A DNA stretch of 26,679 bases from an uncultured Bacillota bacterium (GCA_937897315.1 CALCNS010000036.1:1-26679); one strand, 5' to 3'. Positions 7,719-16,749 are shown, counted from the stretch's first letter. Program-made: numbers and translations. Notes: generated by a model from the sequence alone, not told the origin.

Positions 7719-8720
7719 CTAATCGCGAATGTCAAGGCGCTTTTGGTTTAGCCACAAGGTCACCGTACTCCCTACTCCCACTTGCGACTGGATTTCAATC
7801 TGGTGTCCCATCATCGTCAAGGCCTCTTTACACAGCGATAATCCAATACCGGTCGAGTAGTGTTGCATACGACCATTATATCCGGTGTATCCCCATTCCC
7901 ATACACGAGGTAGATCTTCAGCTCGAATACCAATGCCGGTATCTCGTATACATAATATGCCGTCTGAGGGTTGCTCTATGGTGATTCCACCTTGGTTGGT
8001 ATATTTTGCGGCATTGGTCAGCAATTGTTCCAGAACAAAGAGCAACCACTTTTCATCGCTAATAATGCTTCCTGTAATTGGCAGAAGCTGAATATATAAC
8101 CCGCGTTGGATAAATAAAGGGGCGACTCTCTGAATGGCCTCTTTCACCAGGGGTTCTAATGGGAACTCTTTTATCACTAAATCATGGCTTTCGCCGCTTA
8201 AACGTTGATACTGTAAGGCCATATCGACATAATGGCTGGTTTTTTGAAGTTCGGAGAAAAAGGCATCTCGAGAAAAAGGCTCTACTTGTAATAACAAGGT
8301 CATGGCTGAAAGGGGCGTCTTGATCTGATGTGACCATAAGGTATAATACCGTTTTGCTTTGGCGAGTTCAGCCTCGGTTTGCTCCGTTCTTTGCTGCTCT
8401 TGCTGATGACATAGTGACAATTGCTCGGCTAACAGCCCTTCCACCGTTTTGCTTTCTTTTAATGAACCGAGAGCGGAGGGGTCTTTCAGTTGAACGGTTT
8501 CATAACAATATTGATAACGTCTGTAAAAGAACAAAGCATCGAGGATTAAAAACAAGAAACCACAAAAGCTGCACAGAATCAGTGCGTATTAAGCAGGAGC
8601 GGTGTTGATGTGATACAACCCGTAGATCACAAACACAACTAAAAAACATAGCAAAAAAAAGCCCAACGGGGCCAAAATTCGTTTTCCATAATCACACGTA
8701 GGAAAAGGAAGTTTATCCAT
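7719..8720 (-). pseudogene. BceS-like intramembrane-sensing histidine kinase interrupted by an in-frame TAA
   Basis: Read from the ATG at 8720 this would be a 333-residue kinase of BceS size: a membrane segment at about 16-36, a very short loop, a second membrane segment at about 45-63, then a kinase core. The core has the H-box SHQIKTPL (His about 131), the N-box LEQLLTNAAKYT, and the G-boxes DTGIGI and GIGLSLC. The ATG at 8720 has GGAGG seven bases before it and overlaps the response-regulator stop by eight bases, so it is clearly the original start. Codon 44, between the two membrane segments, is TAA (8591-8589). The frame is open on both sides. The remaining 278-codon frame can begin only at a TTG (8555) with no evident ribosome binding site, which would delete the first membrane segment. 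This is either a recent nonsense mutation or a sequence error. Confidence 0.82.
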
Positions 8721-9396
8721 GATGATCCTCCACCTGATACCCTAACCCTTTTCGGGTCACGATAAAATTAGCATAGCCGGCTTCTTCCAACTTCTTACGT
8801 AGACGCGTAATGTTTACCGTTAAGGTGTTATCGTCAATGTAATGCTCATCTTGCCAAAGGCGACGCATGAGCTCTTCCCGAGATACCGGGCAGCCGGGTT
8901 GTTCCATGAGGCAACTCAATATCAGTAACTCATTGCGGGTCAAGGCAATGGGCGTTGCAGTTTCGCTCAGTAATACGGCTTGAGCCAAATCCAAGCGTAA
9001 GCGACCTACTTGTACAACAGGGGACTCCGATATCATCTCGTAACTTCGACGCAGTAAAGCCCTTACTTTAGCCACGACAACTTCCAAATGAAAGGGCTTA
9101 CAAATAAAGTCATCACCACCCATGTTTAGAGCCATGACCTGATTCATTTCATCTGAAGCCGAAGAAATGAAAATGACCGGGACTTTACTATGCTTGCGAA
9201 TCTCATTACACCAATAAAAACCGCTGTAAAAGGGTAGAGCAATGTCAAGCAAAACTAAATGTGGTTGAAATGTTAAAAAGCTCTCCAATACAGTGTCAAA
9301 ACGTTTTAGTGTAAGGATATCATAACCCCATTTTGCTAAATGACGTTCCAGAACATCAGCTATAATCTGATCATCTTCTACAATGAGAATTCGCAC
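8713..9396 (-). CDS. OmpR-family response regulator (BceR-like)
   Basis: This is a DNA-binding response regulator of 227 residues. The receiver domain has the acidic pair at 8-9, phospho-acceptor Asp51 (LVLLDIALP) and the conserved lysine in ICKPF. The C-terminal winged helix includes LTRNELLILSCLM and the DNA-contact region near YIDDNTLTVNITRLRKKL, ending GLGYQV. The GTG at 9396 is preferred because AAGGAG sits eight bases before it; the in-frame GTG at 9405 lies within that site. It follows the M24 peptidase gene by about 20 bases and overlaps the kinase gene by eight. The likely target is the inverted repeat at 7698-7713. Confidence 0.93.
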   Translation of the reverse strand: MRILIVEDDQIIADVLERHLAKWGYDILTLKRFDTVLESFLTFQPHLVLLDIALPFYSGFYWCNEIRKHSKVPVIFISSASDEMNQVMALNMGGDDFICKPFHLEVVVAKVRALLRRSYEMISESPVVQVGRLRLDLAQAVLLSETATPIALTRNELLILSCLMEQPGCPVSREELMRRLWQDEHYIDDNTLTVNITRLRKKLEEAGYANFIVTRKGLGYQVEDHHG

Positions 9397-9415
9397 AAAA
9401 ATCACTCCTTAAAGT

Positions 9416-10516
9416 CTATGGGACTGAAATCACTTTTAGCTCCCTAGAAGCTTTATTTAAAATCTCGGTAGTACCCTGATGATTGATTGCCACAATATTC
9501 TCAATGCGCATACCGAATCGACCCGGTAAATAAACACCGGGTTCTACAGAGAATACCATGCCTCGTTCGAGTTTTCTGGGGTTGCATTTCTTAATGTCGG
9601 GTGCTTCGTGCATCATGTAGCCAATGCCATGACCAACTCGATTGATCAGCGTCTTAGCATAACCTTTTTCATCTAAAACAGTGCGTGCAGCTTGGTCCAC
9701 ATCTGGAATCCAAGCTCCCTCTTTGGCTGCATGCTGAGAGGCCAGCTGTGCACGATCAACTAATTCATAGATTTCTCGTTGTTCATCAGTGATACTACCC
9801 AAGAAGATGGTGCGAGACATATCGGACTGCATTTCTTCATAGGCACAACCATAATCTAAAACAATGGCATCTCCAATTTGCAAAACTCTTTCACTTCCAT
9901 TGTAGTGAGGGTAACTGGAATTCGGACCGGATGCCACAATCGCCCAAGGATTCTTTCCGCCACCTTTTCGCATTTCGGCAAACAGAAAATCTCGCACCTG
10001 AGCTTCGGTGATTCCTGGGTGAATATACTGCAACAAGGGCTCATAAGCAGCATCAGCTATCGAAGCTGCCTTACGCAAATGTTGCAATTCTTCTTCACTT
10101 TTATGAATACGCCATTCTTCCAATAAGGGTTTGCCGTTGACAAAACGAACATTCATGTGACTGGCAACCTCTAAAATGTTGAAAGCCGGAGCTGTGGAGT
10201 TGACGCCAATGGTCGCCCCCGATAATCCTTCGCGTTCTAATATGGGAACGACGCTTTCCCACATGCCGTCGTTATCGAACCAAGCATAAACCGGAACTCC
10301 TCCGGCAAAGGCGTGCTCCATTTCAGCAGCATAGAGTAAGTTGCATACATAGAAAGGAGTGCCGTTTTGCTTTACAAACAGTCCTTGAAAGCGTTCGCAC
10401 ATCATAGGTGTGAAACCGGTAAGGAACTTTAGCTCTTCGGAAGGACAAAGTAACATGGCATCGAGGTTATGTTCTTGCAATAGCTGCTTCAAGCTTTCTA
10501 AATAAGATAAACGCAT
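9416..10516 (-). CDS. M24 metallopeptidase, Xaa-Pro dipeptidase/aminopeptidase type
   Basis: This 366-residue cytoplasmic enzyme has a creatinase-like N-domain and a pita-bread C-domain. All five dinuclear metal ligands are in place: Asp221, Asp232, His296 (VGHGIGY), Glu325 (SVEPGVY) and Glu339 (RIEN). His205 (PHYNG) is the usual substrate-binding histidine. It would release the residue preceding proline from short peptides, or free proline from Xaa-Pro dipeptides. That would link it metabolically to the proline-type dehydrogenase at 1762-5095 (inference). The RBS is GAAAGGTGGA before the ATG. It has its own extended -10 promoter and a terminator separates it from pepF, yet it runs closely into the response-regulator gene. 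Confidence 0.93.
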   Translation of the reverse strand: MRLSYLESLKQLLQEHNLDAMLLCPSEELKFLTGFTPMMCERFQGLFVKQNGTPFYVCNLLYAAEMEHAFAGGVPVYAWFDNDGMWESVVPILEREGLSGATIGVNSTAPAFNILEVASHMNVRFVNGKPLLEEWRIHKSEEELQHLRKAASIADAAYEPLLQYIHPGITEAQVRDFLFAEMRKGGGKNPWAIVASGPNSSYPHYNGSERVLQIGDAIVLDYGCAYEEMQSDMSRTIFLGSITDEQREIYELVDRAQLASQHAAKEGAWIPDVDQAARTVLDEKGYAKTLINRVGHGIGYMMHEAPDIKKCNPRKLERGMVFSVEPGVYLPGRFGMRIENIVAINHQGTTEILNKASRELKVISVP

Positions 10517-10548
10517 GGAGATTCCACCTTTCGATTTACATTTTTTAT

Positions 10549-10557
10549 ATTATACCA
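10549..10557 (-). promoter_or_regulatory. Extended -10 promoter for the M24 peptidase (and probably the regulator genes)
   Basis: On the minus strand TGGTATAAT (10557-10549) gives a consensus -10 with the TG extension, 33 bases before the start codon. No good -35 is seen at the usual distance, where the pepF terminator T-tract lies. Confidence 0.6.
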
Positions 10558-10565
10558 CTCAGAGA

Positions 10566-10609
10566 CAAAAAAAGGAAAGCAGCAGCCCATTTTCAGAGCT
10601 ACCACTTTC
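10566..10609 (-). terminator. Rho-independent terminator of pepF
   Basis: On the minus strand GAAAGTGGTAGC (10609-10598) pairs with GCTGCTGCTTTC (10586-10575) over 12 positions, including three G-U pairs. A CTTTCC-T7 run follows (T-tract 10573-10567). It lies about 30 bases after the pepF stop codon. Confidence 0.78.
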
Positions 10610-10640
10610 ACTATTTGTTTAGAGTATCAGTGTAATCTTC

Positions 10641-12434
10641 TTATTTCTTATAACTATGGATGACTTCATCCACTAAAGAGCCCACATAGGCAACGGCATC
10701 TTGAATGGGTTTCTTTTGGGTCATGTCGACACCGGCCATGAGGCAGAGATCTAAGGGTTTCTTGGTTCCACCGGCTTTAAGGACTTCCACCCATTGAGCT
10801 GCAGGTTTGCTTCCTTCGGCCTCAATGCGGCGTGCCACGGCGGTTCCTACAGTCAATCCAGCAGCATAGCTATAGGGGTATAATCCGCTGTAGTAATGCG
10901 ACTGACGCATCCAAACTTGTTTAGCACCTTCGTCAATCACAACTTCGCCACCGTAGAATTCGTCAATGATTTCGCCTTGAATCCGGTTAAGGATGTTGGC
11001 GTTAATCGGCTGACCCTTTTCTGCTAACACATAGGTGCGACGTTGGACTTCGCCTTCAATGAGATGGCGCACAAAGTTGTGATGATAGGTCATCAGCAAC
11101 TGCATGATCAGCCAGCGGCGGGTGCGGACATCGTTGGTGTTTTTCAGAATATAGTTGGCTACCAACAATTCATTAATGGTAGAGGGAGCTTCAATGAAGA
11201 ACATGGTGGGACGAGCATTGGTCAGCTTCTGATAACGCTGAGCCATTACGCCTTGACCACCATGACCCAGTTCATGGGAGATGGTTAAGGCATTACGCAT
11301 TTGACCGGTCCAGCTCAACGAGATGTAGGGATGCACACCATGGACCGTGTTACAGAAAGCACCTGTGCGTTTTCCTACATTATCGGCACGGTCAATCCAG
11401 CGTTCGGTCAAGCCCTTACGAATGATTTCGCGGTATTCATCTCCTAGTACCGATAAACCGTTGAGAATCGTTTCTGAAACTTCTTCATAAGTGACAGGTG
11501 CAGAGTATTCCGGATCCAAAGGTGCTTCAATGTCGCAATACAACATTTTGTCTAAGCCCAGCACTTCTTTACGCAGTTGGGCATAACGACGCCAATGGGG
11601 GGCCAGTTCGGTGAGAATGACATCGTGAATATTATGATAGATATCGGTGGTAACTTCCTGACGGTGCAGTAACATATGAACGGCAGAATCATAGCCGCGT
11701 AACTTAGCAGTGATGACGTTTTTCTTGGTCTCAGTGCCCCAGGTAGCACCATAGGTTTGGTTATAGAGGGTTAGTTTTTTGGTCAATTCGGCATAAGCAT
11801 TACGACGCAAGGTGATGTCGGCAGCAGATTCATGACGGCCCAAAGACATCGGATGAGCATTGCCCTGGCTATCGAGAACAGCATCGAATTTCAAGTCGTT
11901 GGTACGGGAACGTTCGTAGACTTCGCCCATGGAGTCTAGCACCTGGCTTAAAGAAGCGAGAACCATTTCTGTTTCAGCACTTAGCATATGGGGCTTGTTT
12001 TCAATCCATTTTTGAATGAGAAAACGATAAACTTGTAGACCTTCTTCTTCTTTTAAGTATCGGTCCAACGTTCCTTCGGGTAATGCTAAGGCTTCGTTTT
12101 GTACAAAGGATGTTTGTGCCAAAATCTCAGACATGATTGCACGAGCACGACCTGCCATGATTTGAAACTCCTGGTTGGTACCATCAGAAGAGAGTTGCAA
12201 AGAGGCATAACTAATCACACGCATGGCATGGGACTGAAGAGTTTCGGCACCATCTAGACACTCCAATAAAACCTTTGGACCTTCTGCTAATTTGCCTTTA
12301 TTTTTTACAATGACAGCGGCATGGGTTTTTAGTTGAGCCAGTTCTTTTTCCCATTGTTCTTTGGTGGCAAAGATGTCTTCCACCTTCCAAGTTTGATCTA
12401 GGGGTACTTCACTGCGTAACAATTGTTTGGCCAT
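10641..12434 (-). CDS. pepF: Oligoendopeptidase F (M3 family)
   Basis: This 597-residue cytoplasmic zinc metallopeptidase cleaves oligopeptides of moderate length. The zinc site is ISHELGHGG with HELGH at 387-391, and the third ligand Glu415 lies in FFIEAPSTINE. The N-terminal helical region and the C-terminal YSYAAGLTVGTAVA and LKAGGTKKPLDL segments are typical of PepF. The length matches the family's roughly 600 residues. A strong AAAGGAGG precedes the ATG. It is transcribed divergently from the nicotinate phosphoribosyltransferase gene across a 151-base gap with no clear promoter, and ends in its own terminator. Confidence 0.96.
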   Translation of the reverse strand: MAKQLLRSEVPLDQTWKVEDIFATKEQWEKELAQLKTHAAVIVKNKGKLAEGPKVLLECLDGAETLQSHAMRVISYASLQLSSDGTNQEFQIMAGRARAIMSEILAQTSFVQNEALALPEGTLDRYLKEEEGLQVYRFLIQKWIENKPHMLSAETEMVLASLSQVLDSMGEVYERSRTNDLKFDAVLDSQGNAHPMSLGRHESAADITLRRNAYAELTKKLTLYNQTYGATWGTETKKNVITAKLRGYDSAVHMLLHRQEVTTDIYHNIHDVILTELAPHWRRYAQLRKEVLGLDKMLYCDIEAPLDPEYSAPVTYEEVSETILNGLSVLGDEYREIIRKGLTERWIDRADNVGKRTGAFCNTVHGVHPYISLSWTGQMRNALTISHELGHGGQGVMAQRYQKLTNARPTMFFIEAPSTINELLVANYILKNTNDVRTRRWLIMQLLMTYHHNFVRHLIEGEVQRRTYVLAEKGQPINANILNRIQGEIIDEFYGGEVVIDEGAKQVWMRQSHYYSGLYPYSYAAGLTVGTAVARRIEAEGSKPAAQWVEVLKAGGTKKPLDLCLMAGVDMTQKKPIQDAVAYVGSLVDEVIHSYKK

Positions 12435-12585
12435 GTTAAATCCTCCTTTTCCTGTTTATTACAATTTTCTACGTTGATACTCGATTCCCTTCTATTCCGT
12501 TTCTGTACACGAATAATTATTTTGCAGGGAACTACATAGTCATTGGCGAAAGTTATACTTCATTATAGCGAGAGGGGATTATGTT

Positions 12586-14028
12586 GTGGACCAGAAGAAT
12601 TTGTCGTTGCTATGCGATTACTATGAACTGACCATGGGAAACGGATACCTGCTCAGCGGCATGGCCGACAAGGTTTCCTACTTCGATTTGTTTTATCGGG
12701 AAGTGCCCGACAAAGGTGGTTTTGCCATTGCTGCAGGATTAGAACAACTCATAGACTACATACAAAAGTTGCACTTTGATGAAGACGATTTGGTCTTTTT
12801 GCGCAATAAAGGCATCTTCGATGAGGCTTTTCTACAATATTTAAAGGACTTTCGATTCAGTGGAGATATTTTTGCGGTTCCGGAAGGCACACCTGTTTTC
12901 CCCAATGAACCCATGGTAACCGTTCGAGCGAAAGCCATCGAAGCTCAATTAGTGGAAACATTCTTGCTTCTAACCTTGAATCATCAATCCCTTATTGCCA
13001 CCAAAGCCAATCGAATCGTTCGTGCGGCGCAGGGCAGACCTGTTTTAGAGTTCGGTTCCCGGAGAGCAGCGGGTGGTGATGCAGCGGTCTTGGGAGCAAG
13101 GGCAGCGTTCATAGGCGGTTGTTCAGGAACGGCATGCACGCTAACCGATCATATGTTCAATGTGCCGGCCGTCGGGACGATGTCGCATTCTTGGGTGCAA
13201 ATGTTTGATACCGAATATGCAGCATTTGCTACCTATTGTCAACTATATCCGCGCAGTGCAACATTGCTGGTCGATACCTACAATGTCTTACATAGTGGGG
13301 TGCCAAACGCCATAAAGGCCTTCGATGCGTATTTGAAACCTCTTGGGATTACTACCTGTGCAATCCGTTTGGATTCCGGTGACCTGGCCTATCTTTCTAA
13401 AAAAGCTCGGGCACAACTCGATGCAGCCGGATGGACCGGTTGCCGCATTGTTGCTTCCAATGCTTTGGATGAACACCTCATTTCTACCCTTTTACACCAA
13501 GGAGCTTGTATCGATTCCTTTGGTGTGGGAGAACGATTGATTACATCAAAGAGTGAACCGGTTTTCGGTGGAGTTTATAAGCTTTGTGCAGTAGAAAATG
13601 AACAGGGCGAGATCATTCCTAAGATCAAAATCAGCGAAAACACGGCCAAGATTAATAACCCACATTTTAAGAAAACCTATCGCTTTTTCAGTAATCAAAA
13701 TGGAATGGCCTTAGCGGACTTAATATGCCTGCACGATGAAGTGATTGACCCGGAACAACCGGTAGAAATCTTTGATCCGGAAGCCATATGGAAGCGCAAA
13801 GTACTCACTGATTTTACCATGGTCGAATTGCAGAAACCAATTTTCCTGAAAGGTGAACTGGTGTATGAACTACCAGACATCACAGAAATTCGATCGTATT
13901 GTCAGAACCAGCTGGCTACGTTGTGGGATGAAATCAAGCGCATGGAAAACCCACAACATTACTATGTGGATCTGTCCCAAAAATTGTGGGATTTAAAGCA
14001 AGAACTCCTGCTCAAGAATCGTTCCTAA
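12586..14028 (+). CDS. pncB: Nicotinate phosphoribosyltransferase
   Basis: This 480-residue enzyme of NAD salvage converts nicotinate and PRPP, with ATP, to nicotinate mononucleotide. Diagnostic segments are DYYELTMGNGY near the N-terminus, EFGSRRA (155-161), GTMSHSWVQ with the phospho-accepting His201, and the phosphate-binding region around LDSGDLAYLSKKAR and GVGERLITS. The length and the C-terminal extension fit the long bacterial form. The start is GTG at 12586, nine bases after GAGGGG; the nearby ATG at 12581 is out of frame. It is monocistronic or begins a loose cluster, because the next gene has its own promoter. Confidence 0.95.
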   Translation: MDQKNLSLLCDYYELTMGNGYLLSGMADKVSYFDLFYREVPDKGGFAIAAGLEQLIDYIQKLHFDEDDLVFLRNKGIFDEAFLQYLKDFRFSGDIFAVPEGTPVFPNEPMVTVRAKAIEAQLVETFLLLTLNHQSLIATKANRIVRAAQGRPVLEFGSRRAAGGDAAVLGARAAFIGGCSGTACTLTDHMFNVPAVGTMSHSWVQMFDTEYAAFATYCQLYPRSATLLVDTYNVLHSGVPNAIKAFDAYLKPLGITTCAIRLDSGDLAYLSKKARAQLDAAGWTGCRIVASNALDEHLISTLLHQGACIDSFGVGERLITSKSEPVFGGVYKLCAVENEQGEIIPKIKISENTAKINNPHFKKTYRFFSNQNGMALADLICLHDEVIDPEQPVEIFDPEAIWKRKVLTDFTMVELQKPIFLKGELVYELPDITEIRSYCQNQLATLWDEIKRMENPQHYYVDLSQKLWDLKQELLLKNRS

Positions 14029-14070
14029 GGCAACTCTTAAAGCTTATCAAGTATTCAGTGTAGCGAAACA

Positions 14071-14090
14071 ATAACACTTTGTGTTATACT
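14071..14090 (+). promoter_or_regulatory. Promoter of the M20 operon with an overlapping palindromic operator
   Basis: The inverted repeat ATAACAC-TTT-GTGTTAT (14071-14087) overlaps an extended -10 TGTTATACT (14082-14090). Transcription would start near 14097, about 30 bases before the first M20 gene. A symmetric site covering the -10 is the usual position for a repressor. No sequence beyond the dyad identifies the regulator, and the -35 is poor. Confidence 0.55.
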
Positions 14091-14125
14091 GTTAGAGAAC
14101 CCACTATAATAATGGAGGTCGAATT

Positions 14126-15370
14126 ATGGATTACAACGTCAACAACACCATCGTTTCAACCCTGGAGTTTCTGAAAAAACACCCACAAGTGCAAAAAGGC
14201 TACGACTTTGTGCAAGCCGATGACCCACATACTCTACAACAACAAAAAGACTTAGCTTTGGTAGAAGCACCCACTTTCTTAGAGCAAACCCGTGCCAAAG
14301 TTTTTGCAGAACTGCTGAAAGCAGAAGGTCTTACCGACATACAAATCGACCGCCATGGAAATGCTTTTGGATATCGTCGTGGCAAAGGTCATGGTCCCAT
14401 TATTGTGGTAGAAGGTCATATGGATACCGTTTTCCCCATGAACACGGCAAAAGAAATCATTGAAAAAGATGGAAAGATTTATTGCCCCGGCATCTGCGAT
14501 GACACTCGTGGTTGTGTAACGGTGCTTTCCGCTTTGCGTGCAATGAACCATGCTGGCATTGAAACAGACAGCGACTTCATCTTCATGGGCACCGTTGAAG
14601 AAGAGGGTATGGGTGGTTTGGGTGGCATGAAGAAATTCTTGCTCGATCATCCCGAAGTAGGTGGCTGTATTTGCGTCGACGGTTCCGGAATGGAAGGTAT
14701 CACCTACGAAGCGACCGGTATTCGTACCATGGCTGTGAACTTCCATGGGATTGGCGGACACGCGATGGGAGCATTTGGCTATGTAGCGAACCCCTTACAC
14801 GCTGCTGCACGAGCGGTGGCAAAAATTGCCGATATTCAAGTGCCGGCAGATCCTCGCACGACTTATGCCGTGAGCAACTTCCATGCAGGAAATGATGCCG
14901 GCATCCATGCCATCGTCAAAGAATGCACCATTAAGTTGAATTTCCGCTCCAATGGACAAAAGGAACTCGAAGAACTGGAAGCAAAAGTAAAGAATGCTAT
15001 CGATGAAGCATGCAAAGAAGAAACAGCTCGTTGGGGCAAAGATACCATTACTTATGATTATGTAGATTATGTCAACGTAAAAGCCGGCACCCAAGACCGC
15101 AATGCACCCATTGTTCAAGCAACCTATCAGGTAATCAAAGAATTAGGTGCAGCACCAATCTTTAACCAAGGTGGTTCTACCAACGCCAGTAATCCCATTG
15201 CCATGGGCATTCCCGGTGTTTGCATTGGTGGTGGTGGTACTTCCGGTGGTGTTCATACCGTAGACGAATGGTTCGATAACACCGACGCATACAAAGGCGT
15301 GCAAGTGGTCTACCTCTTGTCCTTGCTTTTGGGTGGCGTTCACGGCGTCAGCAAAACCATCTTGGCTTAA
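14126..15370 (+). CDS. M20-family metallohydrolase (peptidase/deacylase), copy A
   Basis: This 414-residue cytoplasmic di-zinc hydrolase has the M20 layout of a catalytic domain interrupted by a dimerisation domain. Visible residues are His98 and Asp100 in EGHMDTVFP, the acidic pair in CDDTRGC (125-126), the Glu cluster 158-160 in GTVEEEGMGG, Asp185 in CVDGSG, and the late GGVHTVDEW histidine. A loop histidine in GIGGHAMGAF begins the dimerisation domain. Substrates in the family include dipeptides, tripeptides, N-acyl and N-carbamoyl amino acids; nothing here decides among them. AATGGAGG precedes the ATG. It is the first gene of a three-gene operon and is about 70% identical without gaps to the third gene. 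Confidence 0.9.
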   Translation: MDYNVNNTIVSTLEFLKKHPQVQKGYDFVQADDPHTLQQQKDLALVEAPTFLEQTRAKVFAELLKAEGLTDIQIDRHGNAFGYRRGKGHGPIIVVEGHMDTVFPMNTAKEIIEKDGKIYCPGICDDTRGCVTVLSALRAMNHAGIETDSDFIFMGTVEEEGMGGLGGMKKFLLDHPEVGGCICVDGSGMEGITYEATGIRTMAVNFHGIGGHAMGAFGYVANPLHAAARAVAKIADIQVPADPRTTYAVSNFHAGNDAGIHAIVKECTIKLNFRSNGQKELEELEAKVKNAIDEACKEETARWGKDTITYDYVDYVNVKAGTQDRNAPIVQATYQVIKELGAAPIFNQGGSTNASNPIAMGIPGVCIGGGGTSGGVHTVDEWFDNTDAYKGVQVVYLLSLLLGGVHGVSKTILA

Positions 15371-15400
15371 CGAATCCAATCAAAATTTAGGAGGATTATC

Positions 15401-16726
15401 ATGGGAAAAAGCAAAGCAGAACTGAAAAAAATTGCCTGCGCCGCCATCGATGCGAAACGGGCCGAAATTACCGCGTTAGGGGATTCTATTTTCGCCGAAC
15501 CGGAACTGGGCTACAAAGAAGTAAAGACCGCTGCCAAAATCAAGAAACTCTTCGATGAATTGGGATATGCTTATCGTGATCAGGTTGCCTTGACGGGTGT
15601 GATTGCACCCTTAAAAGGGAAAGAAAGCAAAGTAAAAGTAGCTGTTATGGGTGAACTCGATGCCGTTGTGGCTCCAGGACACCGTTGTGCCGACAAGAAA
15701 ACCGGTGCGGCTCATTCCTGTGGACACAATGCCATGTCAGCTGCTTTGGCAGGTGTAGCATATGCCTTAAAGGGAACCGGTATTCTGGAAGAGCTGAGTG
15801 GCGATATAGTACTTATGGCTGTTCCAGCTGAAGAATACGTGGAAATTGGCTACAGAAACGATTTGCGTGACGCTGGTAAGATCAAATTCTTAGGTGGAAA
15901 ACAAGAGTTTGTCTATTTGGGTGAAATGGATGACATCGATATTATGGTCATGCAACACACCGCGACCACCGAAGGCGATGCAGAAAAAGCCAAAAAAGCC
16001 GGAGCTGGCGGCCCTACCAACGGTTTTGTGGGCAAACTCATCCATTATAAAGGAAAAGAAGCCCATTCTGGTGGTGCGCCACACATGGGAAAGAATGCTT
16101 TGAATGCTGCGAACATCGGCCTCATGGCCGTTCATGCTCAACGTGAAACCTTCCAGGATAAGGATCATATTCGAGTTCATCCCATTATTACCAAAGGGGG
16201 AGACTTGGTTAACGTGGTTCCTGCTGACGTTCGTGTTGAAACCTACGTGCGTGGTGCAACTGTCGATGCGATTCTAGATGCCAGCGAAAAAGTCAATCGC
16301 GCTTTCCGTGCCGGTGGGTATGCTGTGGATGTAGAAACTAAAATTATCGAATTACCGGGTTATCTGCCTACCGTCACTTGCCCGGGATTAGAAAAATTAA
16401 TGACCGCTAACTTAATAGAACTCATCGGTGAAGCCAAAGTCGATACCAGCGGTGCTGGAATCTCAGGGTCTACTGACGCTGGTGATATTTCTCACCTGAT
16501 TCCCACCATTCAAGCCAGCATTGGTGGAGCTTCCGGTATTGGGCACAGTGAAAGCTATGAAATTGCCGACAAAGAGTTAGCATACATCACAGCAGCCAAA
16601 GCTCTCATCATGACCGTTATCGACCTCTTAGCCGACGGGGCAGAAGAAGCTTTAAAGATTAAGGAAACTTTTGTGCCTGTGATGACCAAAGCACAGTACT
16701 TAAAAGACTGGGGAAAAATCGAATAA
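15401..16726 (+). CDS. M20D amidohydrolase, AbgB-like
   Basis: This 441-residue amidohydrolase is of the group containing p-aminobenzoyl-glutamate hydrolase subunit B and aminoacylase-like enzymes. It shows the M20D metal cysteine and histidine in SCGHNAM (Cys107, His109), the catalytic Glu pair in PAEEY (144-145), a ligand histidine in MVMQHTATT, the dimerisation-domain histidine of AHSGGAPH, and a C-terminal GIGHSESYE. An AGGAGG site lies before the ATG. It sits 30 bases after copy A and 23 bases before copy B of the M20 pair, so the three enzymes are made together and probably act on the same class of amide-linked amino-acid derivative. The substrate is unknown. Confidence 0.9.
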   Translation: MGKSKAELKKIACAAIDAKRAEITALGDSIFAEPELGYKEVKTAAKIKKLFDELGYAYRDQVALTGVIAPLKGKESKVKVAVMGELDAVVAPGHRCADKKTGAAHSCGHNAMSAALAGVAYALKGTGILEELSGDIVLMAVPAEEYVEIGYRNDLRDAGKIKFLGGKQEFVYLGEMDDIDIMVMQHTATTEGDAEKAKKAGAGGPTNGFVGKLIHYKGKEAHSGGAPHMGKNALNAANIGLMAVHAQRETFQDKDHIRVHPIITKGGDLVNVVPADVRVETYVRGATVDAILDASEKVNRAFRAGGYAVDVETKIIELPGYLPTVTCPGLEKLMTANLIELIGEAKVDTSGAGISGSTDAGDISHLIPTIQASIGGASGIGHSESYEIADKELAYITAAKALIMTVIDLLADGAEEALKIKETFVPVMTKAQYLKDWGKIE

Positions 16727-16749
16727 TCCCCCATAAGGAGGACGGAACC

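Noticed and set aside
8330..8608. Plus-strand open frame opposite the histidine kinase
   Set aside because: No ribosome site and no recognisable family. It is antisense to the well-supported kinase frame and is open only because of codon bias.
14071..14087. Hairpin as terminator of pncB
   Set aside because: No T-tract follows and the stem is only seven AT-rich pairs; it overlaps a -10, so an operator role fits better.
14105..14110. TATAAT as the -10 of the M20 operon
   Set aside because: A start from it would fall in the ribosome binding site; the extended -10 at 14082-14090 is better placed.
14279..15118. Minus-strand open frames across the first M20 gene
   Set aside because: These are shadows of a conserved M20 coding sequence; the same kind of shadow occurs opposite the paralogue at 16750-17994.
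15143..15379. Gly/Thr-rich minus-strand frame near the end of M20 copy A
   Set aside because: It results from reverse complement of glycine-rich metal-binding codons; no start signals.
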